In this document: piece after piece, positions 49,740 to 61,862 of the stretch | Layout: each line of letters begins with the position of its first letter | Position numbering within the stretch: the first letter of the stretch is position 1 | DNA from: Macrosoma leucophasiata | Lineage: Eukaryota > Arthropoda > Insecta > Lepidoptera > Hedylidae | Direction: 5' to 3' | Assembly: GCA_036365455.1 (NCBI GenBank) | Contig: JAWQUS010000008.1 | Coordinates: 15,855,501 to 15,919,500, forward strand | Length of the DNA stretch: 64,000 bases | Notes under the pieces: model-generated | Database searches by the model: none | What the model was told of the DNA's origin: nothing | Seen by the model: the letters and a program-made list of their open reading frames with translations, nothing else | Position numbers and translations under genes: made by a program

Positions 49740-51099
49740 CACTATGACATAATAATTTTATACTTTTGATCATTCCTGCCCTTCGCTGTCGCAACTGCGC
49801 TAGGCTCACATGTCAACAATGTTAACACACAAAGGAGCTTGTTGGAATAATAATACGAAGGATAATTGGGCGATTTTGTCAGATATTTATTTAAATACGA
49901 CGTATAAAATCCAACAGTTTGATTCCAATTGAATTAGATGCGATTAATCTATTTCATTAGTTTTATACTTAAATTGCTCACGGTTTTGAAAAATACAAAA
50001 CGTTTTTGCGAAGAGTGAATCTAAATTAAAACTGTTTTAGTCGCAACATTTGATTTAAATAAGCCATTATGTTTAGTGAAATTTATTCTGAGAATAATTG
50101 GATGTCTATTTACAATATTTAATCATGTTAACCATAAGAATTGGAAATAAGTGTAATAAATGTTGTAGTTGCATGATAGATGTTCACTGTGGACTAAGCA
50201 CTTCTTCTTCATTCGACCTATAAGTCCTAGCACACATATCAACCGATGTATTTCTTCACTAACCCTGATTCAAATGGAAATGGCTTCTCAATTATTAGCG
50301 ACGATGCAATTATTATGTTATGTATATTTCCATACATTTTATTTCTTATTTCAACATAAACTTACTTTTTTCGTTGTTAGGACAATCAATATGTTTTATG
50401 TAAAATTGGAATAAACAGGCGGATTAAATGGAGAGGCTTGACTTAAAATAAGCATAAGAGAGAAATGTAATAAATACAAAAAAATATTTTTATTTAATAT
50501 TGTTGTAATAAAATTTTAAAAGTGTATAGATATTTGAATTAGGTAGAAAATAAATTTAAAAACGATATTAAAGTGTGTTATGATGTTTCTACATTTGGTT
50601 TAGGAATGTTTTGAGAAAAAAATAACGGCTCGTAAAGTTTGATTGATTCGAGGATTTATATTGGTGGTAGCAAAAGGATTTCTACAATGAGTGCCATTTC
50701 AAATGCAATACGATACGTTCTGTCCTTCTATTTATCACTGCTTAATGTACCTTGTCGTGTAGATTTTTCATAAAAAGTAGTAAGAGGTCATTACTTTCAC
50801 ATTTATCAATTTATCGTGTCGGTTTATATCTATATAAACATTCAATAACCTTCAAAAATTACACACGTCTTCAACAATGATAATCGTATAACGTGGAAAT
50901 AAGTAAAGTTATGCTTGTCACATGCATCATACACTTGAACACAATGAGGCGCCGCCATGAGTTATCTAGGTACATATAACACGGACTTCACCACAGACAT
51001 TCTATTACATTCTAGCTTTGAGGGCATTGCTAAACAACGCACAGAGTGACGATGAATGAAATCTCGTAACGACCTTTATTCGTGAATATGTGCATCAAT
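49740..51099. other. Non-coding AT-rich DNA
   Basis: No repeat family or gene recognised. Confidence 0.5.
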
Positions 51100-51335
51100 T
51101 TACTGCTCGTAGTTCCAGTGTTGGTGCTCGAGGACGAAGTTCTAATTCCATAGAGTTCAGCTCAACGATATCGTGTTCCGGTTAAATCACAATGTTTAAA
51201 TTATACAAAAAGCTTAATATACTTAATTATACTAAACCTACTATAAACCGGAAATAAAGTACCCACGGTTTTTTTATTGCAGTATCCACTTACCATCCAC
51301 GTTAGTTGCATGCTATTTTGCCATCTTCATAACTT
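51100..51335 (+). mobile_element. Family A retroposed repeat, strongly diverged
   Basis: TACTGCTCGTAGTTCCAGTG at the start, ATCGTGTTCCGGTTAAATCA in the middle and CATCCACGTTAGTTGCATGC at the end. Confidence 0.45.
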
Positions 51336-51947
51336 GAAAAAAAAATAATTTAATTATATTAATATATGTATATATTTCGAATGTGAAACTTTGGGTAGAT
51401 GTTTGTTACTCTTTTACGCCCAAGTAGCTAAACGGATTTATATTAAATTTGGAACCAAGATAGATCAAAGTCTGGAATAACACATAGGGCATATTATATA
51501 CTGGAAAATAGCATAAATTAAAAAATAATGCTTAATGTACATATAATGAATAATGTTGCACATAACCTTTGTAGTTATTTAATATGGTTCAATAATAGGT
51601 ATACGCGATGATACGTTTATAACAAGGAGAATGTTTAATCGTTCAGGAAACAAAAAGCCTGACCAAGCTTTGGCATGAGCATTTGATTTACTGGGTAACG
51701 GGTTTGTGCTAAACTCATTATACTCGTACTATTGTAGTGATACCGGTACAGTATGCTCGGGTGAACGTACGCCATTTTACGAAATCCTGCATGGAATCGG
51801 AACGGTATGTGGCTGTTTGAAAGCGGTGTATTTTTAGGAATTTCTTGTGCATAACCGAAAATTGAAGCGCACATGGCCCGGCGGCTGGTGTAGATCGCAA
51901 GCGATCTACTCTGTTAAACAATACGGGCGCAGTCGGGTGTGTGGATG

Positions 51948-51983
51948 ACCGCTAGTGGAAAATTAAAAATTCCCACTAGCGGT
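51948..51983. repeat. Hairpin, 11-bp arms, 14-base loop
   Basis: ACCGCTAGTGG and its exact reverse complement; pairing could extend inward with one bulge. Confidence 0.85.
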
Positions 51984-52180
51984 TTTGTGCTTTAGAAGAC
52001 ACGTTAAGCCGTCGGTCCCGGTTGTTATCTATAGATAGCAGTCGTTGTCTTGTCGGAGGCCTTATGGTCGGTTTGAAAACATCTGACAGCGGGTTGGCCA
52101 CTAACCCTTATTTCCACCAACCCGCATTGGAGCAGCGTGGTGGAGTAAACTCTAGGCCTCCTCCCAAGAAGGAACCCTTG
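51984..52180 (+). mobile_element. LINE 3' fragments
   Basis: GCCGTCGGTCCCGGTTGTTA and then CACCAACCCGCATTGGAGCA GCG-type ends (52117-52180). Same LINE end as at 4336. Confidence 0.5.
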
Positions 52181-52815
52181 ATACGTCATTATTAACCGAA
52201 AATTAATGGGAGGTCTGAACCTTGGAAAGGCAGATTTTATTACAAACTTCTTAAAAAGTGACTGAATAACATTGAAAATGAACGATAGAAGTTATACTAT
52301 GAAAATTGAATTTATAAAATTAAATATTTTTATCGATTTGGAAAAAAATATACTGTACAACGTGTCGAATATTGGAAAATTGATTCAACCAATCGTTTTT
52401 ATTTTTTATCATTGCCAATCCACTTTTAGATATTTATATTTCTTCTACAGAAATAGTTGTTATAGGCAAAATATTTGACCTCTTACTATTTTTGACCTAT
52501 GTGACGGTAGAATGAATTTGCTGTGAATTACATTAAAAATTTTACTCAGCGTTACATAATGATTTATACGCACTTGTTTACACACTATTCGTTTGTGCAT
52601 TTGGTATTGGCCCATGTTTTATGAATTCATTAGGATGATTTTTGCTGGTAACACTTATTTAATTATCTTGTTCAACAGCAAAGTTAAACAGGTTCCTTGA
52701 TAATACACCGGCAACATATACATCTTATTATAGTCACGTACTTTCTTGCGCAAGCACTTGCACAACTATTTAATGACGTGTGATGTATAATTTTGCACAA
52801 ACATGCGAAGTTATT

Positions 52816-53035
52816 TACTGGTGGTAGAGTTCCAAGTTAAGGGCGTAAGCACCACGACATTAACTGATCAATATACTACCAAATGGTAGTGTTCAGCACT
52901 ATTGTATTCCGGTCAGGTGTTAATGTATGGCCCCGTTATCACTATTATAGAGGAAAACAATTTAGACCTCAGAGGTGGCAACGCATGTATTTAATCTGCA
53001 GTATTCATTTACCAATATATTTGTTACCATCTTAA
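52816..53035 (+). mobile_element. Family A retroposed repeat
   Basis: TACTGGTGGTAGAGTTCCAA, GTAGTGTTCAGCACTATTGT, then CAGAGGTGGCAACGCATG; 3' end decayed. Confidence 0.7.
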
Positions 53036-53604
53036 CTTCAAAAATTGTTCAGTTTCATTTGTATTGTTAATGTGACCCACATTCAAGAAAAGATTTGCAC
53101 ATCATGATGTACAACATTTAATTGTCCTTCCATTTTTTATTTAATTCGTTTGTTATATTTCTACTATGAGATAAATCAATCGATGGCTCTCAATATTTAT
53201 AATCAATATAAAATCTTTTAAGTAAACAGGTCTACTACGCAACGTAGCTTTGTGCTACGAGGCACTGACGCTGTGTTGCATCATCTTACGTTAACTTCAA
53301 CTGATTTGTTAAATCTCCGGTTTAGTCAAAAAAAAAAAATGAGTAACATCATCTGAAAATTCTAAAATAACGTCATAAGCTTAACTGCAAACCGTAACTG
53401 ACTGAGCTGCGCTGGTTAATGTCAAAGTTAACCTCAATTATCTATCAGATGATGAGGGAATCTGTCAAACCTGATAACTTTAACTATGCCACAAATACGA
53501 TGAAGGCATTTCGAAATCACTACCAAAGTAAATGATACTGTTAAATTCAAAATTGTACTTCGTGTGATCAAAGGGTTGTTTCTGTCGTCCTTGTGTAGAT
53601 GTCA

Positions 53605-53725
53605 TCTATACTTATAATAAAACTGTAGAAGTGTAAATTCTGTACATTAAAAATATTGAAAAAATTAATACCAGGGGATGTTACTAGATCGATACCGAAC
53701 CCAAATATGTGATTAGAATTTTTTT

Positions 53726-53756
<31 letters not shown>

Positions 53757-53805
53757 TCAAGCATCACACAAAATCTACCGGTCCGATGCACGCGGGCACA
53801 GCTAG
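53605..53805 (+). mobile_element. Non-autonomous Helitron, H1-related with CTGT microsatellite
   Basis: A|TCTATACTTATAATAAAAC start, CTGT repeat at 53730-53757, and CGATGCACGCGGGCACAG then CTAG|T end. 201 bases. The flanking A and T without duplication fit Helitron insertion. Confidence 0.75.
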
Positions 53806-54241
53806 TATTAAACTAAATTTCTTTATTAAATTGTTAGAATGTATGGTAAAAAAGTGGAACATACTATACAAAAGTTGTGATGAGCTTCAAGGTGTGCCAA
53901 AAATACCTTAATTATTTTTATTTTTATTTTGGTAATCATCTCGTACTCGTGGAGGTTTCCGTAACGCTCAATATCGATGAACACGTATAAAACAATCGTG
54001 TAATGAGAATTACAATCAATGGATCCAGAATCGGATTGGAAATTAAATGCAAGCGTATTAACTACTCAAATTACAAGATCACTTTTTTAATTACATTTGT
54101 ATGAAATTATTAACGTTGCACAAGCAACTATCGTGACTCTAAAATGTACAGTGTGGACAAGACAACACGACGTTATATTTAAATACCGACCATACTGGTG
54201 ACCTGGTTCCCAAACCTCCTTTTGATGCACTCATGTAAAGA

Positions 54242-54306
54242 ACCGCTCACAACTGAATAAAGTCAGCTGTGAGCGGTGGTCGGTCCATCGCATGGGCGAT
54301 GGACCG
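54242..54306. repeat. Two adjacent hairpins
   Basis: The first has a 15-bp stem with one mismatch and a 6-base loop (54242-54277, starting ACCGCTCACA). The second has a perfect 11-bp stem and a 4-base loop (54281-54306, starting CGGTCCATCGC). Only three bases separate them. Confidence 0.9.
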
Positions 54307-54481
54307 CGCGGTCTGGAACCCTCCACTCTATTATATATTCTAGAGATGTGGCCAATATACCTAAGAACGCGGGATTTTGTTTGAGCTGACAGACGTTATT
54401 TGATGCCGAGTTCCTCAATATGGAGACATTTGTGCGAAATTTGGTCCACTATAATCTCTCTCTAGCACCATATGCCTAGAG

Positions 54482-54668
54482 CAATGATTCCCAAAGTGGT
54501 CCATATAGACCCCCTGGGGTCTATGGGAGACTCGATGGGGTCTACGTATATGCGTAGGTAAATAAAAATGGGCTATATGGGAAAGTGATATAAATGTTAG
54601 CAAGGGGGTCCACAGAACCAAAAAAAAATTGAAAGAGGTCTACAAGAAAGATAGTTTGGGAACCTCTG
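54482..54668. mobile_element. hAT-type MITE with 8-base target duplication
   Basis: GCCTAGAG flanks both sides (54474-54481 and 54669-54676). The ends CAATGATTCCCAAA and TTTGGGAACCTCTG are inverted repeats of the hAT CAGNGGTTCCCAAA type. 187 bases, non-coding. Confidence 0.9.
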
Positions 54669-54884
54669 GCCTAGAGGGTCATTTCGAGTCTTTATTTATA
54701 CTGCGCTTCATTTAGCTAATTGTTACACTGAATGATAATCAAGAAATGAGTCAAATCACTTGTATTTTATTTTTAAAACTGAATCTACCCAAAATTCCGT
54801 GATAGTCGGCAATAATTTCATAGTTTGGCCAGCACTGTGTGACCACTGTTACCGCCTGATCCAACACTACCTACTGGATTCAAT

Positions 54885-54945
54885 GTTTGTATGGCCTACA
54901 GATATTTTTTTCGTATCTGGGTGTTTGTGTATGTACAACGGCAAC
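54885..54945 (+). mobile_element. SINE S2, tail fragment
   Basis: TGTATGGCCTACAGATATTT and TATCTGGGTGTTTGTGTATG, as in the tail at 38882. Confidence 0.75.
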
Positions 54946-57879
54946 CATGACTCAGGTTATAACTAGTGAGTATAAGTGTTTTTTTTGTTGTGAATTTAAG
55001 CGGTCTTTTTGTTGTTACGCTTACCTGTAGTCCATACAATATTATTCAATCCATATTATTTACATCGAAATAGCACAGATGTTACGGACATGATTCGTAC
55101 ATAAACATTCACAAACATAATGTACGTTCCTATATAATAAAACCTATTCACATACATTTTAATCTGTACCAATTTATCCGATTATTTGGACTTATTTGGC
55201 AGCGTAATAACAATACTAGTCTGGAAACACAATTTGATACATGTCAACATATTATTATTCATTAAATCTGGACTGAGTCCAGACCTAGATCTTGGATTCT
55301 AGAGCACTTCTTGTGCCCAATTTGCTTTCCGCCTGCAGATTACAATGCAATTGGAACAAGTAAGGTCGTGCACCTTCAATTTAAATCGGTCCGTGGACCT
55401 GAATATAGACGTCTTTATTGAACTGTATTTGCATATGAATCGCTCACATATACGCTGCCTATATTTACTTCCGATCTGTAGACATAACGTTGCCATAGCA
55501 TTTAAAACTACGTGTATTATTTAAAATTTGCATATTCTCATTTGTATTACACCATTTTTGGAACACAAATGTTTTCTACCGTTTCAGACTCGGTTAACTG
55601 TATATCTTGATCACCTTCCTAATAATCATTCGTTTTCTTTGCGAAATGAGCTGGCCTGTTGTCGTGGTGATGGATGACTTTCTTACGAGACCGTCCATAA
55701 TGAATATTTTCAGATATCTGATAAACTTGGGCAAACAAAATTTATTATTGTGCACAACATACTTACATGATAATAATATGAAATAGTGTATCTACATTGT
55801 AATTGAATGGAATTTAAGAATAGAGCAGAGATAAAGCGAAAGTAAATCTTCTCGGATAACGCTTGGTTACTCTTTTACGATATCGAACACTCTTCATGAT
55901 CTTTACTTTTGTTGATTGTGGTGTGTGGTGTGGTGCTAACCACAATCAATCTTTCAGTAGACTGCTAGTCTAAGAAAAAGTATCGAAATTTACACTAGCA
56001 CTTCGTGCATCCCTAGATAATATCATTATTTTCATGATTAAATATGATCGTTATCATAGGTGATAAAACCGTTTTTAGTAGTAAACAAGGAACCCTTGAA
56101 GTTATTTTTTTTTTCATTACATTAATCAAACTTAAAAACGACAGAACCCTAAACAGCGCGTGGTCCGACACGAACTTGACCGGTTTTTAAGAATCAAATC
56201 GCTTTGAAGATAGAAACAAAAAAGACATAGAAACTCCATTTCACATGCACATTTTAGAGTCACATTAATCACAAATTACTAAACTATCTAGACACTGCCT
56301 GTGATTGAAATAACTAAGTACTGTTGCTGAAGTTATTAACGTTATCATTAATTACTAACGTTATCAAAACCTCCCACGGCGTACGAGTAATCCGCTTATT
56401 CCTAATCCGAAATAGCCTGCTCATTATTTTAACGATAATAATGATGTTATCGATTGACTTCCACCAAGCTTATCCGATGAATATTATAGTAGGTACCCAT
56501 AATACGCTTCCTGATATTGCTTATCCTTGGTTTATAGCGAGGCGCAGATTAAAGATATAGGTATATTATATAGGCACCGATATGGATTTCCCTGTTATAA
56601 ATACCTAAGTGGAATGAAAAATAACACAACAATAACGGTTATTTTTAAGTAAACGTTGACGAAATAAATAACTTTAAACCTCTCTTTTTGCATATTCATA
56701 TCATCATTTTATTTTTGTGATTTTTGTTAACTAATTCTTTCTGACGTAGGAATAAGCGGAGAACCTTCACGAACTCAACCATGAGTCGTGAACCTTATGA
56801 TGAATTGTAATAAGCATATTGTCTGAATTATAACTATTTCTTAAATAAATATGACTGAGAAATTTTTGAACCTTATTGACTAGCATAACTATCTCGTCTA
56901 AAAAACTGGCTGTTATTTTGTGATTCGTTTTGAATGTTTTTACTGTAAATATGTCATGCCATGCAAGCGCATAATTGGTATGATCATAGATTAGCAAAAT
57001 ATGGGAAAAGTCCCACACGTTTTTACTGGCTTCGAATAACAATTAATGTCGAGTGCTGGATTGTGTAATCCCTATTTCGAGATTAATCCAGATTAATCTC
57101 TTGATTGGGATTGCGCAAATTTCATCCCAACTCCAATGCCGGAATCCGGGATCAAGATCCCGGGTTGGCAACTTTATATAGCCAAGATTGTATGTGTATG
57201 TTGACATAGAAGATAAGCCTAGGCGTGGACTAATACCGGATACTCATTAGACGTTTGGAGTTATACTGAGTACGCGTTTATATATTTAATTTGTCGGGTT
57301 CTTGTTAAATTACGCGTATTTTCCAATATGGACACCCTCTTTAAGCGCGTAAGTATAGCGGGAACTCCAAAACCTCTAAAGTGTAAAGCCTATATGGTGT
57401 AAGGCAACTGTACAATAAACAAGTTCTGGCTTCGTTCCTCTGCGGGATGTTTGAAAACTGTCTATGCGCTTGCATTGCCTGCTCTCTTGTTTGGCGCGTT
57501 ACTGCACTATTAGTATCATGTTTCTTTGGAACTAATTTCCTCCACTTTTACTACCGCATCGATGGTAATGCGCCATACAACAAATTTCTTAACTGTTTTA
57601 TATTTCATACACGACTTGGACTAAATAAACACGTTGCTGTATACTGAATATTGATTTTATTTCTCATCCCCTTTAATGTTGGCATAGCTCCTTTTCTTTC
57701 ACGTCCAAATTGACACGTACTTGATCACGTCATTCTTTGTGAAGAGACGTCGAATGTGGAAGCATTTGTGACATCGTTTCCTTTATTCATCGGCTCGATC
57801 TGCATAAGAGTTTTGAATCTGTTTGAATTCAAAATGTTAGCATGATTTTTTTGATGTTGCTTTCTATTTAACTTGTGAA
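54946..57879. other. Non-coding DNA
   Basis: Apart from the hairpin at 55912 and a short GC-rich imperfect palindrome (CCGGGATCAAGATCCCGG, near 57144) nothing is recognised. The short open frames here show no known motif. Confidence 0.5.
55912..55949. repeat. Hairpin, 11-bp arms, 16-base loop
   Basis: TTGATTGTGGT and its reverse complement around a GTGTGG-rich loop. Confidence 0.85.
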
Positions 57880-58138
57880 AGTGGCAAACAACCATACAGT
57901 TTACATTGATGGTAAGTTAATACTGCTGTCAATAAACATTTATGGGAACCCGAAATTTAAATGAAAATGTGTTGCCACTCTTGAGGCCAAAGGTGTTATG
58001 CCTGTAATATATTACGGCATAACAATTACAGAGGCCAAACATTACCACCTGATGGGAATAACAATGGTGCTGAACGTTACCCTATAACTGCAATGCCATG
58101 AAGCCTACGCCTTCGAGCTTCGTCACTGGATCTCCATT
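57880..58138 (-). mobile_element. Family A retroposed repeat
   Basis: Antisense: AGTGGCAAACAACCATACAG, TGTTGCCACTCTTGAGGCC, then GTGCTGAACGTTACC and CTTCGTCACTGGATCTCCA. Confidence 0.65.
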
Positions 58139-58900
58139 AGGTAGGTAATTATTGATTTCATGCATTTGAAACGGAACACACTAACAACATTTAATTACGC
58201 TGTGCGTGTATTGCATGTATGCAGTAGTAGGGTTAGCAATTGTTGAAAGCTGCCGACAACCGATAAAGCGTAAATTATTGTATCTTTTTGCCATAAAAGC
58301 CTAGGATTATCGGTACTTAATGCTTTTCAAAAAGTTGTTCTTTTTCATATAAATTATGACCTAAACGCATATAAATATCTTAATTTAGGCATATTATAGA
58401 TATTGAAACGAAAATATTACTGCTGTTTATAGAGTTAAATTGTGAAACCTCTCATAAATAAAAATAAAAATAAAATACAATACAAATAATATAAATTAAT
58501 GGTATTGCAACGATTAGGATATGGATTATAATTGTATTAATTACTGGCGATAATTGTAAGAAATAGAACAAGTCCATAAACATAAGACTTCGCCGTAACT
58601 AGTAGAAAACCATTCAATTATCTTCTCACATAAAGTTAACTTTCAAGTTATCAAGTCTCATAAACTCATAAACGTAGCTCAACAAAATGAATAAATCGCG
58701 CAATTTAAGCTATTATATCGTGAAACTGTTTACACAGTCAGTTGTTCAAGAACGTTATAAGGTTTTCATGAACTTTTTTATTTTTATCATCTCTCTTCCT
58801 CTTGTCGAGGCGTGCCTCCGACAGCCTTTTTACATTATGGTTTGCATATTGCTGAAACAAAATGCTTTGAACGTTAGCAATTTGGAATGTTGCCTAAGAT

Positions 58901-59128
58901 ACTGGCGATAGAGCTCCAGTGACGGAGCTCGCTAAATGGAAGTGTTCAGCACTATCGTGTTCTGGTCAGGTGGTAATGTACGGCCCTGTAATTGCAGAGA
59001 CATAACACCTTGGGCCTCAGGAGTGGTTTAGCATCTGCATTTTGACCTTCGTCTTCGTATGGGTGTCTATTGGCTGCAGTCGTCACTTAACATCAATGTG
59101 AACTGCATGCTTGTTTGCCACTTCCGTT
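58901..59128 (+). mobile_element. Family A retroposed repeat
   Basis: ACTGGCGATAGAGCTCCAGT to TGCTTGTTTGCCACTTCCG followed by ATGAAAAAAAAAA. An internal deletion removes the GCATTACC segment. Confidence 0.8.
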
Positions 59129-59409
59129 GTATGAAAAAAAAAAGATAATCAAAGACACACAACTAACTTCACAGCAAAAGTTTTACATATATTATTAATC
59201 TAGGTTTTCTGGGACAAAAAAAACAAATATGAAGCTATTTCGTCTAAAAATCAGATGATTCATGAGTTTATCATCTCTCTTCCTCTTGTCCTTTAACCTC
59301 TGCTGCTTATGGTTTGGAGGTTGTGCTGCAGAGAAACATTAATAAGGGAAGAACACTGTCCTATAGCACTAGATATTAATGTTTCAACGTTTTGCCTTTA
59401 TATTCTACA

Positions 59410-59627
59410 CTAGCGGACCGCCCCGGCTTCGCACGGGTGCAATGTTACCTACCTTCTCCTATTCTCGTGATGTTATATATAGCCTAAATCCTTCCTCAAT
59501 AAATGGGCTATCTAGCATTGAAAGAATTTTTCAAATCGGACTAGTAGTTCCTGAGATTAGCGCGTTCAAACAAACAAACAAACTCTTCAGCTTTCTGATA
59601 TTATAATAGTTTAGATTAGAGTATAGA
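59410..59627 (-). mobile_element. Non-autonomous Helitron, type H3, full length
   Basis: On the - strand: A|TCTATACTCTAATC start, GTTTGTTTGTTTGTTTG body, GCGAAGCCGGGGCGGTCCG then CTAG|T end. The clearest H3 copy here. Confidence 0.75.
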
Positions 59628-59766
59628 TGAAACACAGTCAAACCATTGTTTGAAGTAAAAATCAGAAGAAAGTAGCATATTAAAAGAGCTACGGAACAGT
59701 GTTTTGCTATTTAGAGGACTGTATAATGCAGATAAAATATTTTATAATTACCGCTAAGTTTTTTTT

Positions 59767-59893
59767 ACTGGTGGTAGAGCTCCATGGAGCTCGCGGAATG
59801 GGCACCACCGCATTACCTAATATGCTTGCCGCTAAATGGTAGTGTTCAGCACTATCGTGTTCCGGTCAGGTGGTAATGTACGGCCCTGTAATC
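59767..59893 (+). mobile_element. Family A retroposed repeat, 5' half
   Basis: ACTGGTGGTAGAGCTCCATG to AATGTACGGCCCTGTAATCG; stops there. Confidence 0.8.
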
Positions 59894-60560
59894 GAAACCC
59901 TTATCACATTTTGGATTTTTTTTTCAAAATTCGAAAAAGATGTCATTTTCTTAATAACTTGACAGATTGGTAAAATTTGCATCAAACACCGTTAGGCCGA
60001 TTTCGCGGCATACGCGCTTAAATTAATAGGAAAATAGTCAAACAGAGAAACAGAAAAATCTCAGACTATAACTACAGAGCTTTATTTACAACGGAGTAAC
60101 AGAGAGTTGAAAATGGCTTGAATGACTTGTTTTGTTCGATTTGTTGAGGATAAGCACTTTCAAGTAGTCAACGTGTCTCCAAGCGTCGTCGTTTACTTTT
60201 ATACAGATATAAGGCCAGTGGAGAAAAAACATTAATCTCTTAAAACAATGATTATGAAATATATACACAAAATTATTATATTACATGAAAATATAAACAT
60301 ACTTATATTAATGTAAAACAGATCTTCGAAAATATATATCTAAGTCGGGGTCACCATCTGTAATTGACACAATAAAGTACCTCCATTAATCCAAAACGGG
60401 AGGTCGTTATAGCAAAAATATAAAGGGCCGTTTATGGCCCCGACAGAACCCACTAATGGCTAACCAATCTACATAACATACTTCATTGCCTACCATTCTT
60501 TTAACCGTTAATTGTGTCTGAGACTCCAATTTATGGCGGTATATTAAAAATGTAATAAAA

Positions 60561-60632
60561 TTGACTGCCTCAGTAGCCTAGCGGTGGCAGGCCACTGCTG
60601 CTAAGATAAAGTCTCATGTTCAAATGTAATAA
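60561..60632 (+). mobile_element. SINE S1, tRNA-like head fragment
   Basis: TTGACTGCCTCAGTAGCCTA and GTGGCAGGCCACTGCTGC; the B box is degraded to TGTTCAAATG. It is joined directly to an inverted family A copy. Confidence 0.75.
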
Positions 60633-60635
60633 AAG

Positions 60636-60899
60636 TGACAAATGAGCATGCAGTTCACATTAATGTTAAGTGATGACTGCAGCCTATAGACACCCACACA
60701 ATGACCAGAGGTCAAAATGCAGATGCGTTACCGCTCCTGAGGCTTAAGATGTTATGCCTCTGTGCCGGAAACTACAGAGCCGTACAATACCTGACCGGAA
60801 CACGATAGTGCTGAACACTACCATTTAGCTGCAAGTATATTAGGTAATGCGGTGGTGACTACGCCCGCGAGCTCCACCATTGGAGCTCTATCACCAGTA
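60636..60899 (-). mobile_element. Family A retroposed repeat, full length
   Basis: Antisense full copy: GAGCATGCAGTTCACATTAA, GAGGTCAAAATGCAGATGCG, GAACACGATAGTGCTGAACA, TGGAGCTCTATCACCAGTA. Confidence 0.8.
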
Positions 60900-60944
60900 A
60901 AAAAGTTACAGGGACTTGACGAGTTCTGTTGCAAGGTTGACAGT

Positions 60945-61075
60945 GTAACTAACCTAGGCCTGCGATAAAACTACCGCCACTGCGATCGCCAATCCGTATG
61001 CCAAGCGTGGTGATTAAGGCATATTCCCCTTTTGAGGAAGCTTTGGTCCAGCAATTAACATCTTTCGGCTGAAAT
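60945..61075 (+). mobile_element. LINE 3' fragment
   Basis: GATAAAACTACCGCCACTGC, CCAAGCGTGGTGATTAAGGC and AACATCTTTCGGCTGAAATG, as at 44010-44240. Confidence 0.65.
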
Positions 61076-61645
61076 GATGACATTTAGATTTCAGTAAGAA
61101 ATAGATGTAATATTTATTTTATAATCCATTATTTTTTATTATTCTCCGTTTAAAGAGTTGGATCAAAGACCATGACGCTCTATACGTTCGCATGAAACAT
61201 TCTTCATTAATGGCGTCATCCGTAGTAGGGTCTGCCAGGACACTGTTGCAATGTCCTATTTCTAGTGAAGCTCGGCAATGAGCCTCACTCATGGCACACT
61301 CATGGATGTTTTTATTTATTTTTCTGGTAAAATTAATAAAGATGTTAGAGATTTAGGAAAACCCTACAACAGACAAGTTTCTCAGAAAGAAGGTCAGTAA
61401 AGACAACCACTTAGAGGATCAGTTTTTTTGATTCTGAATCAGAACCAAACATTGCAGATAAGGCCGTATCCCACAGTTCTGAATTCGAAGAAAGCGTACC
61501 TATTCAGAGAAATAGTCTTTAACAACAGAGAAGTCACCCGTCGACAGCAGCGCCACTCCAGAGATATTATTTTAATCGGTCGATGCCATGATTTTGGTAG
61601 ATTGCTTAATAGAAACACTCGAAAGGTGTGTAACGCGTACCAGAG

Positions 61646-61862
61646 AATATGTAATAATACTACGTATAGAATGGACACTCCGACGTCCCGCCCGATTTCC
61701 CCGAATCACCCAACGTCCTTCCCTCTTATGGGCGACGGTTAGTGTTTTCTAAGTGCTACGCACACAGGTGCACGTGTAAATACACTTCACTGATTGATGT
61801 CTGTGTAATAGAGACCATATTAAGCGTTTGTTATGGAATTTTGGCGGAGTGTCCGCGGTGTG
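61646..61862 (+). repeat. Unrecognised ~218-bp repeat (family P), copy 2
   Basis: Same blocks in the same order as 22455-22673, with many substitutions and several small indels. Flanks are unrelated, so both boundaries can be drawn: AATAT/ATAATACTACGTA on the left and CCGCGGTGTG on the right. Confidence 0.85.

Noticed and set aside
61428..61742. 104-codon open frame on the + strand
   Set aside because: It runs into the non-coding family P repeat, and its other copy has no matching frame.
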